A stretch of 64,000 nt of DNA from the NCBI RefSeq assembly GCF_003208175.1, contig NZ_QKMR01000014.1, positions 62,001-126,000 of the forward strand. Reading direction: 5' to 3'. Of this stretch, positions 42,121 to 50,630 are shown piece after piece. This stretch comes from Ruminiclostridium sufflavum DSM 19573 (lineage in GTDB: Bacteria > Bacillota > Clostridia > Acetivibrionales > DSM-1351). How positions within the stretch are numbered: the stretch's first letter is position 1; each line of letters starts with the position of its first letter. Under the pieces are notes generated by a model. The model had not been told where the DNA came from. It saw only the letters and a list, made by a program, of their open reading frames with translations, and did not search any database. The position numbers and the translations under genes are program-made.

Positions 42121-43059
42121 ATGATAATAGTTGACGCACATTGCGACACAATTACAGCCATAATGGAAAAAGGTGAGGAGTTTTATAAGAATACGGGACA
42201 TATTGATCTGGTCAGATTAAAAAAATATGACGGCTTTGTTCAGTTTTTTGCAGCCTTTATCTCGCCTGCTCATGCTAAAATGGGCGCGCTTCGCCGTGCT
42301 GCTGATATAATTGACAAATTGTACAGGGAAATTGAGGCTAATAAGGATGATATCTTGTTATGCGGTAATTACAACGAAGTTATTTCTGCTGCTGAAAGGG
42401 GAAAAGTAGCAGCCGTCCTTACTATTGAGGGCGGAGATGCATTGGAGGGAAGCCTCTCCGCATTGCGTATGCTGTATAAGCTTGGAGTAAGAGCCCTTAC
42501 TCTGACATGGAATTACAGAAACCAGATAGCGGATGGTGTAGCTGATGCCTGTACAGGAGGAGGACTGACTCCCTTCGGTAAGGAGGTTATTGCTGAAATG
42601 AACGGGCTCGGTATGCTGGTGGATGTTTCTCATTTGTCGGAAGCAGGCTTTTGGGATGTACTTAACATAAGTACGGCACCTATTATTGCGTCCCATTCAA
42701 ACGCCAAAAAAATATGTAATCACAGAAGAAATCTTACAGATGAACAGCTTCTGGCATTGAAGAAAAACGGCGGAGTCACAGGAATAAATCTATGCCCTGA
42801 TTTTGTGTTAAGTGATGGCAAGGCATCTATTGAGCATGTTATAAAACACATCGAGCATATTATTTCATTGACAGGAGAAGACACGCTGGGGCTTGGTGCG
42901 GATTATGACGGAATCGACACTACTCCGGAAGGTCTGGAGGGGGTACAGTGTATTAACAGCCTGCTGAATGAATTACTTAAGCTTAACTATAGTGAGACTT
43001 TAGTCAGCAAGATAGCTGGGCAGAATTTTCTTAGAGTAATAAAAAATGTCCTGAAATAA
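42121..43059 (+). CDS. Membrane dipeptidase family protein (peptidase M19)
   Basis: 312-residue TIM-barrel metallo-dipeptidase homologous to renal dipeptidase; no signal peptide, so probably cytoplasmic. Metal ligands: HxD in VDAHCDTITA, Glu in LTIEGGDALEG, and two His in DVSHLSEAGFW and IIASHSNAKKIC; substrate-side GLGADYDGID near the C terminus. It may act on D- or mixed-configuration dipeptides; substrate unknown. The start is ATG 42121 after CCGGAGG. Its 3' end faces the minus-strand SipW locus, 7 nt away, with no clear terminator. Confidence 0.92.
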   Translation: MIIVDAHCDTITAIMEKGEEFYKNTGHIDLVRLKKYDGFVQFFAAFISPAHAKMGALRRAADIIDKLYREIEANKDDILLCGNYNEVISAAERGKVAAVLTIEGGDALEGSLSALRMLYKLGVRALTLTWNYRNQIADGVADACTGGGLTPFGKEVIAEMNGLGMLVDVSHLSEAGFWDVLNISTAPIIASHSNAKKICNHRRNLTDEQLLALKKNGGVTGINLCPDFVLSDGKASIEHVIKHIEHIISLTGEDTLGLGADYDGIDTTPEGLEGVQCINSLLNELLKLNYSETLVSKIAGQNFLRVIKNVLK

Positions 43060-43066
43060 GTTTTGG

Positions 43067-43354
43067 CTAAATTTTAACCCAGCTTTTATTTAAATCGGGG
43101 GCTAGATGATTAAAAAATCCAGAATCCTTGCGCTGGTACAGCTTTCCATTGTACTGAACGATATCCCCCTTTTTGTATTCTTTAAAGAGCTCTTTCAAAA
43201 AGCTCCAGTACGGATATTTGCTGATATCATAATATTTAGCGGTGACTGTCACTGTTACAGCGGGAAGAGTTTTTGTGTAAACGGCCATTGTATCTGACAA
43301 AGCAGAGGCAGCAATACAAATACAAACAGCAAACAAAATGAGCGCTTTTTTCAT
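43067..43354 (-). CDS. Small secreted protein: SipW-type leader plus CBM5/12-like end
   Basis: 95 residues. The leader MKKALILFAVCICIAASALS is followed by AVYTKTLPAVTVTVTAK, which matches the AxYTKTL-x5-V-x-AK pattern of the TasA-like protein upstream, so the same peptidase probably cleaves both. The remaining 50 residues contain YKKGDIVQYNGKLYQRKD and end NKSWVKI. This Y-x2-GD-V-x-YNGK-x-Y ... W order is like the small CBM5/12 carbohydrate-binding modules; I infer binding to chitin or another polysaccharide. ATG 43354 lies behind AAGGAGGTA. Last gene of the minus-strand SipW locus. Confidence 0.7.
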   Translation of the reverse strand: MKKALILFAVCICIAASALSDTMAVYTKTLPAVTVTVTAKYYDISKYPYWSFLKELFKEYKKGDIVQYNGKLYQRKDSGFFNHLAPDLNKSWVKI

Positions 43355-43492
43355 GTAAGGTACCTCCTTTGCCATATTTTTGGTGTATACTTATTTAACT
43401 CAAGGCTAAAATTCTAAAAGATAACGGCTGAAACATTGTAGTGTTGACTATATGCTCCAGCCGCTGTTATTATTCTTAATTTGCGGTTTTTA

Positions 43493-44041
43493 TTACTTAC
43501 GCAGGTTCTGAGTTCCTGTTATAGTAACGCTTATTGCTGTAGCATTACTGTTTTCGGCATTTGCTGTATCAACATTATCTCCGACAAATGAGTTTTTCCA
43601 GTCGGCTACAAGCTTAAGTCTTTGAGTGGTTCTTGTATTGGCTACAAATGCTTTTTCTACGGTAAATGTCATCTGACCGTTTTTAATTACAGTTGTACCA
43701 AGCTGCTTGTTTGATTCATCATATATGCTTACGTGAAGACCGTCAATTGCTTGCTTGCCTGCTTTCGGAGCTACATTCAGCTGAATTGTCATATCTGTAT
43801 CAACCTCATTAACTGTTCCGTCATCTTTAAAGTTCACAACCTCAAAAGCCCATTCCGATTTCTCTGACGGAGCCAATTTTATGTCAGGAAAAACAGTTTG
43901 TTTAGTTCCGATATAAAAGGATTTGGCAGAAACATTTCCGGTAATTGGAGAAAGTGTTTTTGTATAAGTAGCAAAGGTTCCTGCTACTATTGAAGTAAGA
44001 ATAGTCAGAATTAATGCGCTCATTATAATAGTTTTTTTCAT
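43493..44041 (-). CDS. TasA/camelysin-like secreted protein with SipW-dependent-type signal
   Basis: 182 residues. The N terminus (MKKTIIMSALILTILTSIVAG then TFATYTKTLSPITGNVSAKSF) has the features of SipW-processed matrix proteins: a hydrophobic stretch, then a TxAxY-T block and a G/S-x-A-K segment. The rest is a beta-rich domain of about 150 residues with few cysteines, as in TasA and CalY/camelysin, which form amyloid-like matrix fibres. Fibre formation here is inference. The start is ATG 44041 after GGAGGG. Gaps of 149 nt upstream and 138 nt downstream separate it from its neighbours. Confidence 0.75.
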   Translation of the reverse strand: MKKTIIMSALILTILTSIVAGTFATYTKTLSPITGNVSAKSFYIGTKQTVFPDIKLAPSEKSEWAFEVVNFKDDGTVNEVDTDMTIQLNVAPKAGKQAIDGLHVSIYDESNKQLGTTVIKNGQMTFTVEKAFVANTRTTQRLKLVADWKNSFVGDNVDTANAENSNATAISVTITGTQNLRK

Positions 44042-44190
44042 TTTAACCCTCCGTATAGTGTAATTGGTTTACATAACATCCACAACACTTATTATTATAG
44101 TCAGAATTAATTGAAAGGTCAACAGGAATATACTTGAATTTATTAAATTTTCATACATATAGAATTGCTGTAGGATTTAAACGGCAGTAA

Positions 44191-45597
44191 TTAACTCAGT
44201 CCGTTATTAATTATAAAGTTTATTACTTCTAATATTGGCTTATAATAAAAAAGCAGGATTACAGGTATTAACAGCAAAAGAAGTCTGCCTACGGTACTGT
44301 TTGCAAAAAGAATCAATAATCCGAGCCAACGGCTTCTTCCGGCATATTTTCCATAAATCTGGCTTTTACGTATGGTTTCCGAATAATTTTTCCCTTCACT
44401 ATCAGATGGATAATTATCAATATCAACAACAGCCGTTTCATTTTGAATTGATTTAACCCTTCCGACATTTACTTCTTCCTTTGCTTTGTAGATTACGATA
44501 TCGCCCTTTATGGGTTCCACGGCGATATTTGTACTGAAAAACGCCAGATCATTATACATAATCACAGGCTGCATTGTATCTGATTTAAATATATACGGGA
44601 TAATATTAAAAATTGGTACTTCCTTTTTTGCTGTGGACACAGAAATAAATAAAACTAGAGCATTAAAAATGATGAATATTATTATAACTGCTGCCAGCAA
44701 TGAATTTATTACCTTTGTTATAATTCTCAATCCTGCCGCAGCGTCGAATTCCTGTGTTATCAGCTTCTTATAATTGGTTTCCGGACCTGATGCAATTGAT
44801 ACATTGTCGGGGAAATCATAATCGAGTTCATAGAAAGAAAAGCTGTAATATTTTGCATTTCTTTTTCCTCTTATGAAAATTATAAAAATACAAACTATGG
44901 AGATAAAAAAAAGAATAGTGACATACACGGAAAACTCCGACAAGATATTTATGCTTTTAAAACGGCTTTTGTCGCCTATAACAGCATAATAGCCGGTGAT
45001 ATATTTCAGAATGGCAATCAGAATTGCAGAGGATGCCATAACATAGTTTGAAATTATACCTTTTTTAAAGTACAGAGAGGAGGTCATGGTTACAATAACA
45101 ATAAAAAACAAATCTATTAAGCCAAGGATGAAAAGTGGAACGAGGTATTCAAATAAAAGAGCATATTTAAGGAAAGAGGTTAGAAAAAGTATAATCACAT
45201 AGCCAAGCCCATATACGAAAAATATAGTAATCAGTCTTGTATAAAGCTTCGTAAAAATCATCCTTAGCGGGCTGAAGCCAAATTTTATAGGAATATACCA
45301 TTTATTATTGCGTATTTCGTCAAAGGTAAGGAAATGATAATTTGTGGCTAAGTAAAAAATATAAAAAAAGTAAAATATATCAATATAGATAGAAATAGTA
45401 CTGAAGGAACTGGGACTTATATACTTCGGAGCGGCATCCGACAATACACTTTGCTCCAGGGTTCTTAGAACAAAATGATCTGCAAATGACAGCAAGGCAA
45501 GAAACAGTGAGTATCCCATACGTTTTTTGACGCTGATGGAATGTTCAAAATATGATGCCTTAAGTTCTTTTTTAAAAATACTTTTATCATATATCAT
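44191..45597 (-). CDS. ABC-permease-like protein fused to an inactive-looking signal peptidase domain
   Basis: 468 residues. Residues about 25-245 form six or so membrane helices in an ABC-2-like arrangement, with a short soluble stretch to about 290. From residue 300 the sequence resembles an ER/SipW-type signal peptidase: a membrane anchor (300-320), KSDTMQPVIMYNDL (338-351) where the nucleophile box SGSMxP is expected, KGDIVIYKAK (364-373), VNVGRVKSI where SipW has VTHRI, VDIDNYP, and a C-terminal anchor (about 423-452). The Ser is Thr341 and the His position is Gly379, so peptidase activity is unlikely. It overlaps the pseudo-ATPase gene by 11 nt. The architecture is new to me. Confidence 0.75.
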   Translation of the reverse strand: MIYDKSIFKKELKASYFEHSISVKKRMGYSLFLALLSFADHFVLRTLEQSVLSDAAPKYISPSSFSTISIYIDIFYFFYIFYLATNYHFLTFDEIRNNKWYIPIKFGFSPLRMIFTKLYTRLITIFFVYGLGYVIILFLTSFLKYALLFEYLVPLFILGLIDLFFIVIVTMTSSLYFKKGIISNYVMASSAILIAILKYITGYYAVIGDKSRFKSINILSEFSVYVTILFFISIVCIFIIFIRGKRNAKYYSFSFYELDYDFPDNVSIASGPETNYKKLITQEFDAAAGLRIITKVINSLLAAVIIIFIIFNALVLFISVSTAKKEVPIFNIIPYIFKSDTMQPVIMYNDLAFFSTNIAVEPIKGDIVIYKAKEEVNVGRVKSIQNETAVVDIDNYPSDSEGKNYSETIRKSQIYGKYAGRSRWLGLLILFANSTVGRLLLLLIPVILLFYYKPILEVINFIINNGLS

Positions 45598-46564
45598 ACT
45601 GCTTCATCAATCCTTGAATAGAGTTTTTTATGGTTTTATTGCTTTTCAAAACAAAGCCGGGCTCTATATTGAAATCCTTTAATGTCTGAAAAATCTTTGC
45701 CGCCGCCTGTTTAGTGTCTGCATTATCATTGTTATCTATTATCTGCAAAGTCTCCTCTTCTATACGGTATTCAAACTGCGGCAGTGCATATTTGAGAGAT
45801 TGTACCATATAGCTAAAGTTATCTGCTCCCAGAAGGTAAATTACTCTGTCATATTTGTCCAGAAATTTACTGAGGGAGCCCTTATAAAGTATTCTTCCTT
45901 TATCTATATAGCATACATGACTGCTGATTAATTGAGCCATTTCATAGCATTGTGTACTGATTACCAATGTTTTTTCAAGATATGGAAGCCTTGATATAAG
46001 CTTGCCGAAGGAATTTATTTCTTGCTCATTATACATGAGCCTTGGGAAATTCATAATTATGAGAGCACTGTCACTTAATATCGCCGCAGCCAGAATTATT
46101 ATGGATTTTTCCTGTGAGGTAAGCAGTGTAATGGGTGTAAGGCATATATATCCCAAGTCTGAAGCTAAAAGATAATTAAGGAGATATTCCTGTCTGGAAA
46201 CAGAGTCTCTGCTTGAATAACCTCCGGTGATAAACATCAGGTACTCCAGAACATTCATGTTTCCAAAAGCCATATTTGTACTGCCTATATAGAATACATG
46301 AGGGAGTATGGTTCTTTTCCTTTTTGTAGTATCAAAGCCTGCAAGCATCAAGTTTCCTTTTTCATAACTCTTTGCATTGGCCATAATATCAAGCATAAGC
46401 TTCATTTCAAATACAGAGCTTCCCATTATGCTCCAAAGCTCACCCGGATTTGCAGCAAAGCTGATATCCTTTAGAACATGTTCATTTTGAGAGGCTGCGT
46501 CCTCCTTGCTTATATAATATTCGGAGGAATAAAGATTTTTCATGTAAATGGCAGGGGCTTGCAT
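45587..46564 (-). CDS. ABC-ATPase-fold protein with degenerate catalytic motifs
   Basis: 325 residues. The fold is recognisable by order: an N-terminal beta region, HVLKDISFAANPGELWSIMG, the DKGRILYKGSLSKFL segment after the H-loop, and an approximately 100-residue C-terminal extension. Every catalytic motif is changed: Walker A is MGSSVFEMKL (no GK[ST]), the signature is LLTSQEK instead of LSGGQ, Walker B is ALIIMNFP instead of LLLDEP, and the H-loop is ISTQ instead of STH. ATP hydrolysis is therefore improbable. The frame is intact over 978 nt. The start is ATG 46564, 6 nt after GAGGTG. It lies between sipW and the permease fusion and overlaps the latter. Confidence 0.75.
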   Translation of the reverse strand: MQAPAIYMKNLYSSEYYISKEDAASQNEHVLKDISFAANPGELWSIMGSSVFEMKLMLDIMANAKSYEKGNLMLAGFDTTKRKRTILPHVFYIGSTNMAFGNMNVLEYLMFITGGYSSRDSVSRQEYLLNYLLASDLGYICLTPITLLTSQEKSIIILAAAILSDSALIIMNFPRLMYNEQEINSFGKLISRLPYLEKTLVISTQCYEMAQLISSHVCYIDKGRILYKGSLSKFLDKYDRVIYLLGADNFSYMVQSLKYALPQFEYRIEEETLQIIDNNDNADTKQAAAKIFQTLKDFNIEPGFVLKSNKTIKNSIQGLMKQYDI

Positions 46565-46590
46565 TTTATACACCTCGTTTTAAAGTAATT

Positions 46591-47079
46591 TCAATACAGT
46601 TTCATTACAAATATTGCTTTAACATTATCAGGGGACAAAAGCTCAATATCCGCAGTATTGTCCGGATTATCTCCCTTTGTTCTGTATTTGATACCATTAT
46701 CATTAATAACTTCAATTATTCTATGAGTTACAACAGCTCCGTTCAAAGAAAAGGTAACGATATCTCCGGCCTTAAGTGCAGCCGCATCATCAGTTTTTTT
46801 TGACAGTATAATCGATCCAATCGGAAGAGTAGGTGACATACTCCCTGACTGCACAGTATAAAGCTGATAGCCGAAAATAGAAGGGGTGGCACCTGAATAT
46901 CTGGTAAGCAGTACTGATACAAGGGTACTGGTGAGTAATAGAAAAACTGCCAAAAACATAAAAAGCTTTATAAATCTGATAATTTTAAGCTTTTTATTAT
47001 GCATATTACTTTTTGCTTCCTCTATCTCAATTCTCATTAAAGCTATCTCTTCCTTTGTGGTGTATTTATCGTTGTTCAT
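46591..47079 (-). CDS. sipW: SipW-type signal peptidase I
   Basis: 162 residues of the ER/archaeal-like signal peptidase class. A helical N-terminal region (1-32) and one anchor (about 37-60, FIKLFMFLAVFLLLTSTLVS) are followed by the catalytic domain: Ser80 in VQSGSMSPTLPIGS, GDIVTF, His119 in VVTHRIIEV (His replaces the Lys of LepB) and Asp137 in KGDNPDN. It stops at VMKLY, so the C-terminal anchor usual in SipW is absent; the fused domain of the permease two genes downstream has that anchor. ATG 47079 lies 5 nt after GGAGG. First gene of the minus-strand locus; expected to process the two secreted proteins. Confidence 0.88.
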   Translation of the reverse strand: MNNDKYTTKEEIALMRIEIEEAKSNMHNKKLKIIRFIKLFMFLAVFLLLTSTLVSVLLTRYSGATPSIFGYQLYTVQSGSMSPTLPIGSIILSKKTDDAAALKAGDIVTFSLNGAVVTHRIIEVINDNGIKYRTKGDNPDNTADIELLSPDNVKAIFVMKLY

Positions 47080-47253
47080 GCCAGCCTCCAAGCTTTATCT
47101 GCGTATAGAAACCCTACTCCTTTTTATATAAATTTCTCAAATTAGTATAACCAAAACAACTGCAGTTTAGTTATTGAATTCTTGCATAAAAAAGGATAAA
47201 AATAAAATTTTTATGTACCCCAAAATATTTTTTGAATATGTAGACCATAAAAC

Positions 47254-47282
47254 TTGCATATGTTAATATTATGTATTAAAAT
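47254..47282 (+). promoter_or_regulatory. Promoter for the aminotransferase gene
   Basis: TTGCAT (47254-47259), a 17-nt spacer, TAAAAT (47277-47282), 45 nt before the start codon. It lies in the divergent space with sipW, whose own promoter I could not identify. Confidence 0.55.
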
Positions 47283-47326
47283 AACATTGTTGTAGCATAT
47301 GATCACGATTTTGGAGGAGAGTATTC

Positions 47327-48607
47327 ATGATATATTATGAAACTTTATCAAAGGATGAACTTAAAAATGAAATAGAAGCTTTGGAAAACCGATATAATGC
47401 ATTTAAGGGGCAAAAGCTCAAATTGGATATGACGAGAGGAAAGCCCTGCTCTGACCAGCTTGATATCTGTATGGATATGCTGGATATTCCCGCAAAGGAT
47501 CTTCGCAGGTCGGCTGACGGTACCGATTGCCTAAATTACGGTGTGCTTGACGGATTGCCTGAGGCAAAAGCTCTTTTTGCCGAAATGCTGGAGGTAGATG
47601 CAAACGAGATAATTATAGGAGGTAATTCAAGCTTAAATCTTATGTATGATACTGTTGCGAGAGCTATGTCTCTAGGTATAACGGGAGAAATACCCTGGTC
47701 AAAGCAGGAAAAGGTTAAGTTTATATGTCCAAGCCCCGGATATGACAGACATTTTGCCATATGCGAGTTATTCGGAATAGAAATGATTACTGTTGACATG
47801 AGGCAAGACGGTCCTGATATGGACACTGTTGAAAAGCTTGTTGCCGGGGATGAGGCAATAAAGGGTATCTGGTGTGTGCCGAAATACAGTAATCCTGACG
47901 GAATTACATATTCTGATGAGGTTGTTGACAGATTTGCGGCATTAAGACCAAAGGCAAAGGATTTCAGAATTTTCTGGGATAATGCATATTGTGTTCATCA
48001 TCTTTCGGATAAGCCGGATATGCTTAAAAATATTCTGACTGCGTGTAAGAAAGCAGGAAATGAAAATATGGTTTATATGTTTGCCTCTACTTCAAAGATA
48101 AGCTTCCCGGGTGCAGGTGTTGCTGTAATGGCATCGAGCACCGGCAATATAAGCAGCATAAAAAAGAGCCTTACAATACAGACAATAGGCCATGACAAAA
48201 TAAATCAGCTGAGGCATGTTAAGTACTTCAGGAACCTTGAAGGAATAACCCTTCATATGAAAAAGCATGCAGGTATTTTGAAGCCCAAATTTGATATGGT
48301 ATTAGAAATATTAGAAGAAGAGTTGGGCGGCAAGGGAATTGCCTCGTGGAATAAGCCTAACGGAGGCTACTTTATCAGCCTTAATACCTTGGATAATTGT
48401 GCAAAGGAAGTTGCAAAGCTGGCTCAGGAGGCGGGAGTTGCACTCACAAAAGCAGGAGCCACTTATCCGTATGGAAAGGATCCTCTTGACAAAAATATTA
48501 GAATTGCTCCGACAATGCCTCCTGTTGAGGAATTAAAGAAGGCAATTGAAATCTTTGCCATATGTATACAATTAGTCAGCGCTAAAAAAATCATGGAAAT
48601 AGCTTGA
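47327..48607 (+). CDS. Aminotransferase class I/II, probable aspartate aminotransferase (subgroup 1c)
   Basis: 426-residue PLP enzyme of the Aminotran_MocR-type (PF12897) group, some of which are aspartate aminotransferases. Family segments: LDMTRGKPCSDQLD at the N terminus, GGNSSLNLMYD, CPSPGYDRHFAICE, and FASTSKISFPGAGVAV with the PLP-binding Lys. No HTH domain is attached. Substrate is inferred from the subgroup. The start is ATG 47327 after TTGGAGGAG. A single-gene unit between promoter and terminator. Confidence 0.87.
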   Translation: MIYYETLSKDELKNEIEALENRYNAFKGQKLKLDMTRGKPCSDQLDICMDMLDIPAKDLRRSADGTDCLNYGVLDGLPEAKALFAEMLEVDANEIIIGGNSSLNLMYDTVARAMSLGITGEIPWSKQEKVKFICPSPGYDRHFAICELFGIEMITVDMRQDGPDMDTVEKLVAGDEAIKGIWCVPKYSNPDGITYSDEVVDRFAALRPKAKDFRIFWDNAYCVHHLSDKPDMLKNILTACKKAGNENMVYMFASTSKISFPGAGVAVMASSTGNISSIKKSLTIQTIGHDKINQLRHVKYFRNLEGITLHMKKHAGILKPKFDMVLEILEEELGGKGIASWNKPNGGYFISLNTLDNCAKEVAKLAQEAGVALTKAGATYPYGKDPLDKNIRIAPTMPPVEELKKAIEIFAICIQLVSAKKIMEIA

Positions 48608-48698
48608 ATGAATTAAAAATAACGCTTATAATTTTAGTATATGGGATGTAAATTCTCATTGTTTTCTCAAATTTATTTTATAGTAATTTTGATTATGC

Positions 48699-48754
48699 CG
48701 CAGCGCCGCTTATATTGCTCTTTTAAAGTGAAATATAAGCGGTGCTGCGTTTTT
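48699..48754 (+). terminator. Strong terminator after the aminotransferase gene
   Basis: Arms CGCAGCGCCGCTTATATT and AATATAAGCGGTGCTGCG pair over 18 positions (one G-T wobble) around a 15-nt loop, then TTTTT. Confidence 0.9.
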
Positions 48755-48802
48755 GCGGCTGTAAATAAAAGCAATAACTGTAAATATATTGCTTGCAGAC
48801 TG

Positions 48803-48858
48803 ATTATACGAACGTTTTTAATATTTCTGATGCAATTATTCGGATTTTATTGTATAAT
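48803..48858 (+). promoter_or_regulatory. purB promoter with PurBox-like inverted pair
   Basis: TATACGAACGTTT (CGAA at 48809-48812) and ATTATTCGGATTT (TTCG at 48839-48842) are inverted CGAA-centred boxes with 26 nt between the cores, close to the spacing of Bacillus PurR boxes. TATAAT (48853-48858) is a perfect -10; the -35 is weak. PurR control is inferred from sequence only. Confidence 0.5.
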
Positions 48859-48938
48859 ATTTGATGTTGTATTTATAGGGATAGCAAGGCTTATTACAGT
48901 TGTTCCATAATATTGTTTTGATGGAGGATAAATTTTAA

Positions 48939-50366
48939 ATGAAAAACGTTTATGAAAGTCCTTTGAATTCAAGATATGCAAGCAATGAAATGCAGTATGT
49001 CTTTTCACCGGACATGAAATTTACTACTTGGAGAAAACTCTGGATAGCTTTGGCAGAAGCTGAAAAGGAGCTGGGCTTAAATATTACCGAGGCTCAAATA
49101 GAGCAATTAAAAAGTAATGCGGAAAATATCAATTATGAGGTTGCGGAAAGATACGAAAAGCAATTCAGGCATGATGTTATGTCCCATGTACATGCATATG
49201 GGGAGCTTTGCCCTGATGCAAAGGGAATAATTCACCTTGGTGCCACCTCCTGCTATGTTGGAGATAATACCGATGTAATTATTATGACTGAGGGCTTAAG
49301 GCTTATCAAAAATAAGCTGCTGGTTCTTATTAAAAAGCTTTCTTCCTTTGCCTTGGAATACAGAGCAATGCCTACATTGGGGTATACTCATTATCAGCCT
49401 GCACAGTTAGTAACGGTGGGGAAAAGAGCCTGCTTATGGATTCAGGAATTATTGATGGATTTAGAGGATTTAGAGCATACAATTGCAAATATGAAGCTAT
49501 TGGGTTCAAAAGGTACCACAGGAACTCAGGCAAGCTTTCTTAATCTGTTTGACGGAGATCATGAAAAGGTTAAAAAGCTTGAGCTGCTTATTGCAGAAAA
49601 AATGGGCTTCAAAAAGGTGTTTGCCGTATCAGGCCAGACATATTCGCGAAAGCTTGACAGCAGAGTGCTTGGTGTTTTAAGCGGCATTGCACAGAGTGCA
49701 TATAAGTTTGGAAATGATATGAGACTTCTTCAAAGCATGAAGGAAATGGAAGAGCCCTTTGAAGAGAAGCAGATTGGATCTTCCGCAATGGCATACAAGC
49801 GGAATCCTATGAGATGCGAGAGAATTTGCTCTCTTGCAAGATATGTTATTGTAGATGCAATAAATCCTGCCATAACAGCTTCTACCCAGTGGTTTGAAAG
49901 AACCTTGGATGATTCCGCAAACAAGAGAATTTCCATACCTGAGGCTTTTCTGGCTACAGATGCAATTTTAAATATTTATATAAATGTTGCCGGCGGTCTG
50001 GTAGTATATCCGAAGGTAATTGCAAAGCATGTTATGGATGAGCTTCCTTTCATGGCTACGGAAAATATAATGATGGAAGCGGTAAAGCACGGAGGAGACA
50101 GACAGGAGCTCCATGAGCAGATTAGAAAGCACTCTATGGATGCAGGCAGGAAAGTAAAAGTTGACGGAGAGGCAAATGATTTAATTGAAAGAATTTCAAA
50201 GGATTCAATGTTCGGAATGTCTCTTGAAGAGCTCAATTCAGTTCTTGAGCCCAAGCGTTATATAGGAAGATGTGCTGAGCAGGTTGAGGAGTTTGTTCAG
50301 GATGAAGTAAATACAGTGCTTGCAAAGGCTGAGGTAGCCGATATTGAAATTGATTTGAAGGTTTAG
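48939..50366 (+). CDS. purB: Adenylosuccinate lyase
   Basis: Fumarase/aspartase-superfamily enzyme acting twice in purine synthesis (SAICAR and adenylosuccinate cleavage). The family signature is [18 protein letters not shown]; other conserved parts are [25 protein letters not shown] and [15 protein letters not shown]. 475 residues, matching the longer clostridial/eukaryote-like type. The start is ATG 48939 after GATGGAGGA. It is alone in its unit, between a PurBox-like promoter and a terminator. Confidence 0.95.
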   Translation: MKNVYESPLNSRYASNEMQYVFSPDMKFTTWRKLWIALAEAEKELGLNITEAQIEQLKSNAENINYEVAERYEKQFRHDVMSHVHAYGELCPDAKGIIHLGATSCYVGDNTDVIIMTEGLRLIKNKLLVLIKKLSSFALEYRAMPTLGYTHYQPAQLVTVGKRACLWIQELLMDLEDLEHTIANMKLLGSKGTTGTQASFLNLFDGDHEKVKKLELLIAEKMGFKKVFAVSGQTYSRKLDSRVLGVLSGIAQSAYKFGNDMRLLQSMKEMEEPFEEKQIGSSAMAYKRNPMRCERICSLARYVIVDAINPAITASTQWFERTLDDSANKRISIPEAFLATDAILNIYINVAGGLVVYPKVIAKHVMDELPFMATENIMMEAVKHGGDRQELHEQIRKHSMDAGRKVKVDGEANDLIERISKDSMFGMSLEELNSVLEPKRYIGRCAEQVEEFVQDEVNTVLAKAEVADIEIDLKV

Positions 50367-50460
50367 GCTTGGTGAGGGAAGCTTTTTAAATATTGCTTTA
50401 AATAAAAGAAAGTAAATTTATATTGATAGTCAATACAATATTTTGATATAATAAAATACA

Positions 50461-50495
50461 AAGATAGGATGTCAATACATCATCCTATCTTTTTT
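50461..50495 (+). terminator. Terminator after purB
   Basis: Perfect arms AAGATAGGATG and CATCCTATCTT around TCAATACAT, followed by TTTT. Confidence 0.85.
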
Positions 50496-50499
50496 AACT

Positions 50500-50615
50500 A
50501 AAGGTCAATTATGGTTTTCGCTTCCGATATTGAACAAATTATGCTTTTAGCTTGCTTAAAAGCATAGCCGGAGGCTGATATTGCCTGCTTTTCAGCCAAT
50601 AGTAACTGATTTTTC
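50500..50615. repeat. Inverted-repeat element, copy 8 (116 bp)
   Basis: The left end AAAGGTCAATTATGG and right end AGTAACTGATTTTTC are decayed forms of AAAGTCAATTAC / GTAATTGACTTT. The internal TTTTCAGCCAATAG block before the right end matches the copies at 20413 and 60285. It ends 7 nt before the SD of the GntR gene. Confidence 0.65.
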
Positions 50616-50630
50616 AAGGGAGAAATTAAA

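Larger units (their letters stand above)
48608..48938. other. Intergenic region with terminator and purB promoter
   Basis: 331 nt. An open frame at 48641-48910 runs through the terminator hairpin, lacks an SD and looks spurious. Contents are the aminotransferase terminator (48699-48754) and the purB control region (48800-48860). Confidence 0.6.

Noticed and set aside
48641-48910. 89-codon frame between the aminotransferase and purB genes
   Set aside because: It runs through a strong terminator hairpin and the purB promoter and lacks an SD.
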